Shown here: one piece after another, positions 1 to 5,576 of the stretch | Layout: each line of letters starts with the position of its first letter | How positions within the stretch are numbered: position 1 is the first letter of the stretch | NCBI GenBank assembly: GCA_945918315.1 | Contig: CAMEIK010000047.1 | Location: 1-7,927, forward strand | Length of the DNA stretch: 7,927 nt | Origin: an uncultured Clostridia bacterium | Lineage (GTDB): Bacteria; Bacillota; Clostridia; Oscillospirales; Oscillospiraceae | Direction of reading: 5' to 3' | Notes under the pieces: generated by a model | Seen by the model: the letters and a program-made list of their open reading frames with translations, nothing else | Databases searched by the model: none | Told to the model about the DNA's origin: nothing | Program-made: the position numbers and the translations under genes

Positions 1-15
1 CTTTGCTGACCTTTC

Positions 16-37
16 GCCGCAGCGCTGCAGCTACGGC
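16..37 (-). other. stem-loop downstream of rnfB
   Basis: Read on the minus strand just after the rnfB stop, GCCGTAGC and GCTGCGGC can pair as an 8-bp stem with one G-U pair around a 6-nt loop. The bases that follow (15 down to 1) have no T tract, so this is not a canonical intrinsic terminator. It may stabilise the 3' end of the mRNA, or be chance in a GC-rich spacer. Positions 1-40 hold no other feature I can support. Confidence 0.3.
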
Positions 38-40
38 ATT

Positions 41-847
41 TCAGACCCGGGCGGCGAAGCTTCCGGAAACGATTCCCTTGGCGGGACACTTTTCCGCGCA
101 CTTGCCGCAGCCGGTGCATTTTTCGGGATCAATGACAGCCAGATTGTTCTGAAGGCTGATAGCCCCCTCCGGGCACTGCTTCACGCAGGCACCGCAGCCC
201 AGACACCCGGCGGAGCAGACCTTCTTAACGGCGGGTCCCCGCTCATGGCTGGAGCACCGAACCGCGCTGACCTTTCCCGCGGGGATCAGGGTAATGAGAT
301 TCTTGGGGCAGGCCGCCGCGCACAGACCGCAGCCCAGGCACCGGTCCGGCCGAACCACCGCCACACCGTCCCGGACAAAAATAGCGTCATGGGGACAGGC
401 TGCCGCGCAGGAGCCGAAGCCCAGACAGCCGCTGGAACAGGCTCTGACGGGCACGCCGGAAAGCGCAGCCGTCCGGCAGTCCCGGACGCCCACATAGGTG
501 AAGGTTTCCGGGGACTTTTCGCAGCTGCCGCCGCAGCGGACAAAGGCCACCTTCCGGGAAGCCGCTTCCGCCTCCACCCCCATCACACCGCCGATGGCTT
601 TGACAGCGTCGGCAGAGCAAACGGGGCAGGAGTTCACCGGGGTCTGGCCCTTGACAATGGCGGCTGCCATGGCATCGCAGCCGGCAAAGCCGCAGGCGCC
701 GCAGTTATTGCCGGGCAGCAGGGACCGGACCTGGGTTTCCCGGGCATCAACCTCCACATGGAATTTCTTCCCCGCCGCCACCAGGGCAACGCCAATTACA
801 AATCCGATCACTGCCACAACGGCAGTGGCAATCAACACAGCACTCAT
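41..847 (-). CDS. rnfB: RnfB, ferredoxin-accepting Fe-S subunit of the Rnf complex
   Basis: RnfB (268 aa) is the electron-entry subunit of the Rnf ferredoxin:NAD+ oxidoreductase and sits on the cytoplasmic face of the membrane. Residues 3-25 form one N-terminal membrane anchor. An Fe-S domain follows with Cys 49, 52, 57 and 74. Four ferredoxin-like motifs come next: Cys 137/141/147/151, 170/173/176/180, 215/218/221/225 (with an extra Cys 211) and 244/247/250/254. In the first, Phe144 stands where CxxCxxC would have its second Cys, and Cys137 probably substitutes; I recall CLGFG as usual in RnfB. The start at 847 is chosen because AAAGGAGG lies 7 nt upstream and the hydrophobic anchor begins at once; the reading frame stays open 15 codons further up but without family-like sequence. 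It is the last gene of the operon, 13 nt after rnfA. Predicted clusters: about five [4Fe-4S]. Confidence 0.95.
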   Translation of the reverse strand: MSAVLIATAVVAVIGFVIGVALVAAGKKFHVEVDARETQVRSLLPGNNCGACGFAGCDAMAAAIVKGQTPVNSCPVCSADAVKAIGGVMGVEAEAASRKVAFVRCGGSCEKSPETFTYVGVRDCRTAALSGVPVRACSSGCLGFGSCAAACPHDAIFVRDGVAVVRPDRCLGCGLCAAACPKNLITLIPAGKVSAVRCSSHERGPAVKKVCSAGCLGCGACVKQCPEGAISLQNNLAVIDPEKCTGCGKCAEKCPAKGIVSGSFAARV

Positions 848-860
848 ACCGCTTCCTCCT

Positions 861-1445
861 TTACAGGATGCCGCTGAAGCCCATAAAGGCAATGGACATC
901 AGCGCGGCGCTGAGAAGCACCACCGGCGCGCCCCGGAAGGGCTTGGGAATGGCTTCCTCGTCAATCCGGCTGCGGATGCCCGCCAGCAGGACAATGGCAA
1001 TGGTAAAGCCCACCGCGGTCCCAAAGCCGGCCGTTACGCTCTGAATGAAATTCAGCTCGTCCTGGACATTGGTCAGGGCCACGCCCAGCACCGCGCAGTT
1101 GGTGGTAATGAGGGGCAGGTAGATGCCCAGGGCATTGTACACCGCGGGAGATTTTTTCTTGATAAACATCTCCACCATCTGCACCAGCGCCGCGATTACC
1201 AGGATAAAGACAATGGTCTTCAGGTAGGTCAGCTCCAGGGGCAGGAGCACATAGGTATACAAAAGGCTTGCCACCGCCGAGGACAGGGTGATGACGAACA
1301 CCACCGCCAGGCCCAGGCTCAGGGAGGCCTTCATCTGCTTGGAGACACCCAGGAAGGAGCAGATTCCCAAAAACTGGATCAGAACCACATTGTTCACAAG
1401 GGCCGTGGAAAGAATAATCAGAATCAGAGAGGTCTGACTGCTCAT
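861..1445 (-). CDS. rnfA: RnfA, integral membrane subunit of the Rnf complex
   Basis: RnfA (194 aa, the normal length) is a roughly six-helix membrane protein that pairs pseudo-symmetrically with RnfE. In this family and the related NqrE, one Cys from each of two half-repeats per subunit contributes to an intramembrane [2Fe-2S] cluster that passes electrons across the membrane. Those residues are present: Cys29 in FLGICSFLG and Cys117 in TTNCAVLG. The repeated NALGIYLPLITTNC segment at 104-117 matches KALGIYIPLIVVNC in RnfE, which shows the paralogy directly. The ATG overlaps the rnfE stop as ATGA, with GAGGAGG 8 nt upstream, so translation is probably coupled to rnfE. The last residues are SGIL, then TAA. 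Function follows firmly from family and operon context. Confidence 0.96.
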   Translation of the reverse strand: MSSQTSLILIILSTALVNNVVLIQFLGICSFLGVSKQMKASLSLGLAVVFVITLSSAVASLLYTYVLLPLELTYLKTIVFILVIAALVQMVEMFIKKKSPAVYNALGIYLPLITTNCAVLGVALTNVQDELNFIQSVTAGFGTAVGFTIAIVLLAGIRSRIDEEAIPKPFRGAPVVLLSAALMSIAFMGFSGIL

Positions 1446-1458
1446 TTTGCCGCCTCCT
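1442..1458 (-). repeat. translational-coupling junction repeat, copy 2 (rnfE/rnfA)
   Basis: The 17 bases at this rnfE/rnfA junction are identical to those at the rnfC/rnfDG junction (3776-3792). On the minus strand the block runs AGGAGGCGGCAAAATGA and contains the Shine-Dalgarno site, the last codons of the upstream gene (reading EAAK, then stop) and the ATGA stop/start overlap. The two upstream genes are unrelated, so the identity is not explained by protein homology. It may reflect selection for one coupling module or a small gene-conversion event. Confidence 0.45.
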
Positions 1459-2125
1459 CTTTCTTATCCGGGCAGGGACTGCCGCAGGCGGCGCAATGGC
1501 CGTCACAGCCGCTCTCCACCAGCTTGTCGGAACGGTTTTTAATATGGCAGGCATTCAGTACAGCCACCAGGAACGCCAGAATCAGGAACGCGCCGGGCGC
1601 TTTGACAAAGATGACCACCGGCTCCAGAATGCCCATTGTCACATCCACGCCGAAAATGGTTCCGCTGCCCAGCAGCTCCCGCAGAGCGCCGACCACCACC
1701 AGCGCGGCGGTGAAGCCCAGGCCCATGCCCAGTCCGTCGAACAGGGACAGCAGGGGCGGATTCTTGGAGGCGTAGGCCTCGGCCCGGCCCAGGATGATGC
1801 AGTTAACCACAATCAAAGGGATGTAAATACCCAGCGCTTTGTAAAGCACCGGCACGAAAGCCTCCATGAGAAGCTCCACCACCGTAACCAGGGAGGCAAC
1901 AATGACAATATACGCCGGAAGCCGGACCTGGTCGGGGATAACCTTGCGCACCAGGGAGACTACCAGATTGGACATGATAAGAACCGCCATGGTGGAAACA
2001 CCCATTCCCAGCGCGTTCACGGCGGAGGTGGTCACCGCCAATGTCGGACACATGCCCAGCATGAGCACCAGGGTGGGGTTTTCCCGGATCACACCGTTAT
2101 AAATCCGTTCAGCCCAGGGTTTCAT
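1442..2125 (-). CDS. rnfE: RnfE, integral membrane subunit with a Cys-rich C-terminal tail
   Basis: RnfE (227 aa) is the RnfA paralogue and the second half of the intramembrane [2Fe-2S] site. The expected cysteines are Cys26 in GMCPTLA and Cys109 in VNCIILGRAEA. About six membrane helices occupy residues 17-192. After the last helix a hydrophilic tail carries Cys193 and then a C-X3-C-X2-C-X3-C set at 207, 211, 214 and 218, followed by a Lys/Glu-rich end. That pattern could bind a metal or a cluster, but no function can be assigned. The start at 2125 is preferred over an upstream in-frame ATG because GGGAGGT lies about 8 nt before it and MKPWAERIYNG matches the family's N-terminus. It begins 1 nt after the rnfDG stop, and its own stop overlaps rnfA. 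Confidence 0.95.
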   Translation of the reverse strand: MKPWAERIYNGVIRENPTLVLMLGMCPTLAVTTSAVNALGMGVSTMAVLIMSNLVVSLVRKVIPDQVRLPAYIVIVASLVTVVELLMEAFVPVLYKALGIYIPLIVVNCIILGRAEAYASKNPPLLSLFDGLGMGLGFTAALVVVGALRELLGSGTIFGVDVTMGILEPVVIFVKAPGAFLILAFLVAVLNACHIKNRSDKLVESGCDGHCAACGSPCPDKKEEAAK

Positions 2126-2126
2126 A

Positions 2127-3779
2127 TCACATACCTCCCTTCTGATAGCTTCGGAAGAAGTCCAGCGCGGCATTGATGGCGTTTACCACCGCTCTGGAGG
2201 ATTTCGTCGCGCCGGTCACACCGTCAATGGCGGCGGTAGACACCGTGGTAATGGGTATGCTCTGCGCAGAGTCGGCAGTTCCGGTCGCTTCATCGGTGCC
2301 CTCAACAACCGTACCGCTTCCGCTGAGGACAAACCAGTCGGTTTTGACACCCAGGAACTGATCCTTAAAGGCGGGCTCACCGCAAAGGCTGCCCATGCCG
2401 GGGGTTTCATTCAGCTCCGTAAAGGCGATGCCGGTGACGGTCCCATCGGCGGAAAGGCCCACGGAGAGCGTGATATCCCCCTCCACGCCGTCGCCGCTGG
2501 TGACACTGACCACATAGCCCACAACCTCGCCGCCGGCGGTTCCCACCACCGCTTCATTGATGTAGGCTTTTCCAAAGTCGCTGCCGTACACCTTTCCGTC
2601 CAGGGCCTCCACCGCGGCGGAAAGCTTCTCGTCATACGCGATTTTGTCCGCGCCGGGGCAGACCTCCTGATAGGAAGCAAGGCTTGCCGCCAGCTGCTGT
2701 CTGGCAATGGGCTCCTTGGTCACGGCATACACACCGCTCAGGCAGATACCGGCAACAAGGGTAATCACGCCCAGGATGACGGCCTCCTTCGGAACCACGG
2801 GTCCGGGTTTCTTCCCTTCCTGGGCGCCGCTGCGCAGGCCGTAGGGCAGGGGGATTCCGAATTCATCAATCACAGGAACCAGAAGGTTCGCGGTAATGAT
2901 GGCATAGCTTACGGAGTCCGTAGCGCTGCCGTACACCCGGAAAATACCGCTGAGGACACCGATGATCGTACCGTAAATCAGATGGCCAAAGGCGTTGGTG
3001 GGGCTTGTAACCGGGTCGGTGGCCATAAACACAGCGCCCATTACGATACCGCCGCTGCACAGATGGGCCGCCAGGTAGGCGGGGTCGAAGCCATGACCGC
3101 CGAACAGGCCCACGAACACCGTGAAGGAAACCAGCACCGACAGGGGGATGTGGAGGGTAATGCCGCCCACAAGCCACAGATAGATTCCGCCCACCAGCAT
3201 GCCCGCCACGGAGCCGCCGATGACATCATTGGAAACGCCCAGAAATGCCGACAGAATGTCCACGGATCTCCCTGCCGTCAGGTCCGCCAGGGGCGTGGCG
3301 CAGGAAACGCCGTCCACGGTGAACCGGGTCATCACACTGCCGAAGGAGATCAGCAGGAAGCATCTGGCCGCCAGGGCCGGGTTCATAAAGTTTTTGCCCA
3401 GGCCGCCGAAGAGGCACTTTACCACCAGAATGGCAAAGACACCGCCCAGAACGGGGACATACAGCGGCACGCTGGCCGGCAGGCACAGGGCCAGCAGCAG
3501 GCCCGTCACCGCGGCGCTGCCGTCCTTCGCCGTATTGGGCCTGCGCACAGCCAGGCAGAAAAGCGTTTCCGCCGCCACGGCGGAAAGCATACATACCGCA
3601 ATCACCAGGAACGCGTGGAAGCCGTTGACCACCACACCCACCACCGCGGCGGGCAGCAGGGACAGCAGCACCTGCCCCATGACCTTCCCGGTAGTCAGCC
3701 GGTTTCGGAGGTGGGGGCTGGCGGACATATGGGGTTTGACCACCGTACGGACGGCGGGCTCTTGGGTTGTCTGATTCAT
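2127..3779 (-). CDS. RnfD-RnfG fusion protein, flavin-carrying subunits of the Rnf complex
   Basis: One 550-aa reading frame covers two subunits that are normally separate. Residues 1 to about 318 are RnfD (NQR2/RnfD/RnfE family): multiple membrane helices, GKNFMNPALAARC at 128-140 and SCATPL at 159-164, where Thr162 is the expected FMN-phosphoester site but Cys160 replaces the usual Gly. A basic linker follows at 319-331. Residues 332 to 550 are RnfG: one membrane helix (332-353), ETPGMGS at 458-464, and DGVTGATKSS at 519-528 with Thr525 as the expected FMN acceptor. RnfD conventionally ends in the cytoplasm and RnfG begins there, so the fusion is topologically possible. The start at 3779 has AAGGAGG 8 nt upstream and overlaps the rnfC stop (ATGA). 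FMN attachment needs an ApbE-type transferase, not encoded here. Family assignment is firm; that the product stays one chain in vivo is inferred. Confidence 0.93.
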   Translation of the reverse strand: MNQTTQEPAVRTVVKPHMSASPHLRNRLTTGKVMGQVLLSLLPAAVVGVVVNGFHAFLVIAVCMLSAVAAETLFCLAVRRPNTAKDGSAAVTGLLLALCLPASVPLYVPVLGGVFAILVVKCLFGGLGKNFMNPALAARCFLLISFGSVMTRFTVDGVSCATPLADLTAGRSVDILSAFLGVSNDVIGGSVAGMLVGGIYLWLVGGITLHIPLSVLVSFTVFVGLFGGHGFDPAYLAAHLCSGGIVMGAVFMATDPVTSPTNAFGHLIYGTIIGVLSGIFRVYGSATDSVSYAIITANLLVPVIDEFGIPLPYGLRSGAQEGKKPGPVVPKEAVILGVITLVAGICLSGVYAVTKEPIARQQLAASLASYQEVCPGADKIAYDEKLSAAVEALDGKVYGSDFGKAYINEAVVGTAGGEVVGYVVSVTSGDGVEGDITLSVGLSADGTVTGIAFTELNETPGMGSLCGEPAFKDQFLGVKTDWFVLSGSGTVVEGTDEATGTADSAQSIPITTVSTAAIDGVTGATKSSRAVVNAINAALDFFRSYQKGGM

Positions 3780-3792
3780 TTTGCCGCCTCCT
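3776..3792 (-). repeat. translational-coupling junction repeat, copy 1 (rnfC/rnfDG)
   Basis: This is the other copy of the 17-base block found at 1442-1458. It holds the Shine-Dalgarno site, the rnfC codons for EAAK and the TGA/ATG overlap that starts rnfDG. The match ends at 3793, where the sequences diverge (T here, C at 1459). Confidence 0.45.
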
Positions 3793-5122
3793 TCCGTTTG
3801 ATGGCCATAATCTCTGCCTTGGTCTGCTTGAAGGTCTGCATCAGAGGCCGTTTGGCCGGGCACACAAAGGTGCAGCACCCGCAGGCAATGCAGTCAAGGC
3901 CGTAGAGCTTCTTTTCATAGCGGGCATAGTCCTTCCTTTTCGCGGCGTCCGCCATCATCTGGGGCACCAGTCCCAGGGGGCAGGCCTGGCTGCACCGGCC
4001 GCAGCGGATGCATGCCGTCTGCCGGGCCTGGGCCTCCGCCACGGCATCCTTGCGCAGGACCGTCAGGGCATTGTTATTCTTGCAGATACCGGCGCGGAGT
4101 CCCGGCATGGAAATTCCCATCATGGGTCCGCCGCACAGCAGCTTCTCCGGCGCCTCGCCGTCGGCAAAGCCTCCCGCCGCTTCCAGGGCCCTGGAAAAGG
4201 GGGTGCCGGTTTTGACAATCAGATTGCAGGGAGATTTCACACCGTCGCCGGACACCGTAAAGGTCCTCTGGGTGACAGGCTCGTGAAAGCATACCGCCCG
4301 GTAAATGTTCCGGACCGTACCCACGTTTTCCACGATGCAGCCCACATCCGCGGGCAGCATCCCGGGCTTCATGTACCGCCCGGTGAGGGCACTGATAATG
4401 GAACGCTCGCCGCCCTGGGGGTACTTGGTTTTTACCACCTGGACCCGGACCCGCTCCTTACCCTGGCAGGCCGCCGTGACGGCGGCAATGGCTTCGGGCT
4501 TGTTTTCCTCGATGACAATGATGCCCTGGGCATTGGGCAGCAGACGAAGCATCAGCTCCATACCGGCCACGATCTCGTCGGCCTTGGTCCGCATCAGCTG
4601 ATCATCGCAGGTGATGTAGGGCTCGCACTCGGCGCCGTTTGCCATCAGGAACTCGATTGCCCCGGGATTTTTGGGCGCCAGCTTCACATGGGTGGGAAAG
4701 CCCGCTCCGCCCGCGCCGATGATACCGGCATCCCGGACCGCGGAAAGGATTTCCTGGGGTGTCAGATTGGCGCTGTCAGACCACACGCCAACGCCCTCCG
4801 CCTTTTCATCCAGGCCGTCGTTCTCCACCACAATGCAGGGCACATTGATACCGAACACATCGGGCCGGTTTTCCAGGGCCTTGACCTTGCCGGAAACGGA
4901 GCTGAAAATGTGGGCGGACACAAAGCCGTCGGCCTCGGCGATTTTTTGACCGGCAAGAACCCGGTCCCCCTTGGCGACAATGGGCTTGGCGGGCTTACCG
5001 ATGTGCTGGCTCAGGGGATAGATCAGCTCATCCCCCGGCGGACACTCCCGGAAGGGAATATCCCGGGCCAGTTCCTTTCCCTCAGGCGGGAAAACACCGC
5101 CCTTAAATGTTAGTTTTTTCAT
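3776..5122 (-). CDS. rnfC: RnfC, NADH/FMN-binding Fe-S subunit of the Rnf complex
   Basis: RnfC (448 aa, the compact length usual in Clostridia) is the peripheral cytoplasmic subunit that exchanges electrons with NAD+/NADH. A glycine-rich nucleotide and FMN-binding region lies at 133-148 (GIIGAGGAGFPTHVKL), with NGAECEPYITCD at 162-173 and KYPQGGE at 233-239, as in RnfC and the NuoF-like fold. Two [4Fe-4S] motifs lie near the C-terminus: Cys 371/374/377/381 and 411/414/417/421. The N-terminal GGVFPP at 8-13 has Phe where I recall His in many relatives. The start at 5122 is the first ATG of the family-like sequence, with AGAGGGG upstream. It is the first gene of the operon and is preceded by a long, structured leader. 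Its stop overlaps the start of rnfDG. Confidence 0.96.
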   Translation of the reverse strand: MKKLTFKGGVFPPEGKELARDIPFRECPPGDELIYPLSQHIGKPAKPIVAKGDRVLAGQKIAEADGFVSAHIFSSVSGKVKALENRPDVFGINVPCIVVENDGLDEKAEGVGVWSDSANLTPQEILSAVRDAGIIGAGGAGFPTHVKLAPKNPGAIEFLMANGAECEPYITCDDQLMRTKADEIVAGMELMLRLLPNAQGIIVIEENKPEAIAAVTAACQGKERVRVQVVKTKYPQGGERSIISALTGRYMKPGMLPADVGCIVENVGTVRNIYRAVCFHEPVTQRTFTVSGDGVKSPCNLIVKTGTPFSRALEAAGGFADGEAPEKLLCGGPMMGISMPGLRAGICKNNNALTVLRKDAVAEAQARQTACIRCGRCSQACPLGLVPQMMADAAKRKDYARYEKKLYGLDCIACGCCTFVCPAKRPLMQTFKQTKAEIMAIKRKEAAK

Positions 5123-5142
5123 AGCGTCCCCTCTTTTGCTGA

Positions 5143-5163
5143 GCTGCAGGTATCAACCGCAGC
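5143..5163 (-). other. small hairpin between the attenuator and the rnfC ribosome site
   Basis: On the minus strand GCTGC pairs with GCAGC (5 bp), and inside it GGT pairs with ACC (3 bp) across a bulged T, closing a TGAT loop. It ends shortly before the AGAGGGG ribosome site of rnfC. It could affect access to that site, or be an incidental fold. Confidence 0.3.
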
Positions 5164-5178
5164 CGTTATTCCGGTTTC

Positions 5179-5227
5179 AAAAAACGATTTCCGCCACTGC
5201 CCTTTCCGGGATGAAAGCGGCAATGGC
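5179..5227 (-). terminator. terminator-like attenuator hairpin in the rnf leader
   Basis: Reading the rnf transcript, GCCAUUGCC pairs with GGCAGUGGC (9 bp, one U-G pair). After one bulged G, CUUUC pairs with GAAAG (5 bp) around the 6-nt loop AUCCCG. Bases 5230-5232 and 5190-5192 may extend the stem. A run of six U (5184-5179) follows 8 nt after the 9-bp stem, or 5 nt after the extended one. The pairing is strand-specific: the U-G pair becomes a C-A mismatch on the other strand, which also lacks a U run. It lies between a promoter and the first gene, so it fits conditional rather than final termination. The slightly distant U run is its weak point. Confidence 0.55.
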
Positions 5228-5320
5228 TCGGAGTACGGACCCAAAAGCACGCAGAACCTGTACCGTGGCGAAAGAACCGCGCATGCCGTGGCATAAGCTG
5301 CTTCTTTTCTCTGATATCTA

Positions 5321-5349
5321 ATAATAGTACGCAATTCCCCTTTTGTCAA
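5321..5349 (-). promoter_or_regulatory. sigma-A-type promoter of the rnf operon
   Basis: On the minus strand TTGACA (5349-5344) is followed by a 17-bp spacer and TATTAT (5326-5321): a perfect -35 box, optimal spacing and one mismatch in the -10. An A/T-rich run lies directly upstream. The predicted start of transcription is near 5313. This is the only strong promoter seen on this strand and would serve all five genes. Confidence 0.78.
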
Positions 5350-5366
5350 TAAAAAATGGTGAATTT

Positions 5367-5388
5367 TCAATAGGTAATTCCCTATCGA
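5367..5388. promoter_or_regulatory. dyad-symmetric operator-like site upstream of the rnf promoter
   Basis: TCAATAGG and CCTATCGA are inverted repeats (7 of 8 positions) separated by TAATTC. The site lies 17 bp upstream of the rnf -35 box, about -54 to -75 from the predicted start, a usual place for an activator. It is also upstream of the oppositely oriented peptidase promoter, so one regulator could act on both. It does not match the Rex operator (TTGTGAA-type arms) that I first looked for. Confidence 0.35.
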
Positions 5389-5442
5389 TTTGTGCATTTT
5401 GCCATATAACTCTTCAAAATCCAGTGGGAAGGGCTGGAGGGA

Positions 5443-5471
5443 TTGCAATTAAACAGGCGCTGGGATATAAT
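5443..5471 (+). promoter_or_regulatory. sigma-A-type promoter of the peptidase-eutH unit
   Basis: TTGCAA (5443-5448), a 17-bp spacer and a perfect TATAAT (5466-5471) lie about 105 bp before the peptidase ATG. The predicted start of transcription is near 5478, leaving a leader of roughly 100 nt. The promoter is divergent from, and does not overlap, the rnf promoter. The remaining bases between the two promoters (5350-5442) show only the dyad at 5367-5388 and A/T-rich sequence. Confidence 0.75.
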
Positions 5472-5477
5472 GGACCG

Positions 5478-5576
5478 GCACGCAATACCCCTGGAGGAGG
5501 AAACGGGTGCATGCGCCCCGGGCGGTGCCGTTTTGCCCCGAACCCTCCGGAGAAACCAGAAAGAAGAGGAAACAGA
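5478..5576 (+). promoter_or_regulatory. leader of the peptidase gene with two ribosome sites
   Basis: Two Shine-Dalgarno-like sites are present. GGAGGAGG (5493-5500) stands 10 nt before an in-frame ATG at 5511; AGAGGA (5565-5570) stands 6 nt before the ATG at 5577. The first would add 22 residues rich in Arg and Pro that do not resemble the family's N-terminus, so the second was chosen. CCTCC at 5544-5548 could pair with the first site and mask it. Confidence 0.4.

Larger units (their letters stand above)
5123..5313 (-). promoter_or_regulatory. long 5' leader of the rnf operon, candidate attenuator or riboswitch
   Basis: From the predicted transcription start (about 5313) to the rnfC ATG there are about 190 untranslated bases, unusually long for a simple leader. 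In transcript order it holds two direct copies of GCCACGG (5292-5286 and 5269-5263), two copies of GGTTCT, a 14-bp hairpin followed by U6 (5179-5227), a smaller hairpin (5143-5163) and the rnfC ribosome site. The segment UUUCGCCAC (5273-5265) can pair over 9 bp, with one bulged G, with the 3' arm and spacer of the large hairpin (5197-5188), giving two exclusive folds. It does not match the FMN, c-di-GMP-I, THF or T-box signatures I know. Short ORFs exist here but have weak ribosome sites. The fold is seen by hand pairing only. Confidence 0.5.

Noticed and set aside
16..37. intrinsic terminator at the end of the rnf operon
   Set aside because: The hairpin is good but no T tract follows on the minus strand within the window, so it is kept only as a stem-loop.
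498..1775. 425-codon plus-strand ORF across rnfB, rnfA and rnfE
   Set aside because: It is antisense to three clear genes, spans their boundaries and encodes low-complexity Gln/His/Arg-rich sequence with no recognisable family.
2766..2789. internal AAGGAGG that might start a separate RnfG
   Set aside because: It comes from Lys-Glu-Ala codons; the triplets at proper spacing are ATC and CTG, the nearest GTG is 14 nt away and inside the RnfG helix, and the GTG at 2798 lacks a well-placed ribosome site.
3767..5113. 448-codon plus-strand ORF opposite rnfC
   Set aside because: A shadow of rnfC produced by GC-rich codon usage; its His/Gly-rich product matches nothing, while rnfC has intact motifs.
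5166..5294. 42-codon ORF in the rnf leader running through the attenuator hairpin
   Set aside because: It has an ATG at 5294 and ends just after the U run, so a leader peptide is conceivable. The ribosome site is weak, the product is Arg/His-rich without a telling codon run, and a 35-codon ORF overlaps it in another frame (5284-5177).
5340..5400. Rex (redox repressor) binding site near the rnf promoter
   Set aside because: Rex control of rnf would be plausible, but no TTGTGAA-N4-TTCACAA-like palindrome is present; TTGTCAAT has no matching second arm.
5119..5448. 109-codon minus-strand ORF ending in an ATGA overlap with rnfC
   Set aside because: The overlap looks like coupling, but the ORF starts upstream of the rnf promoter, has no ATG inside the predicted transcript and shows no domain; GTG or TTG starts inside it lack a good ribosome site.
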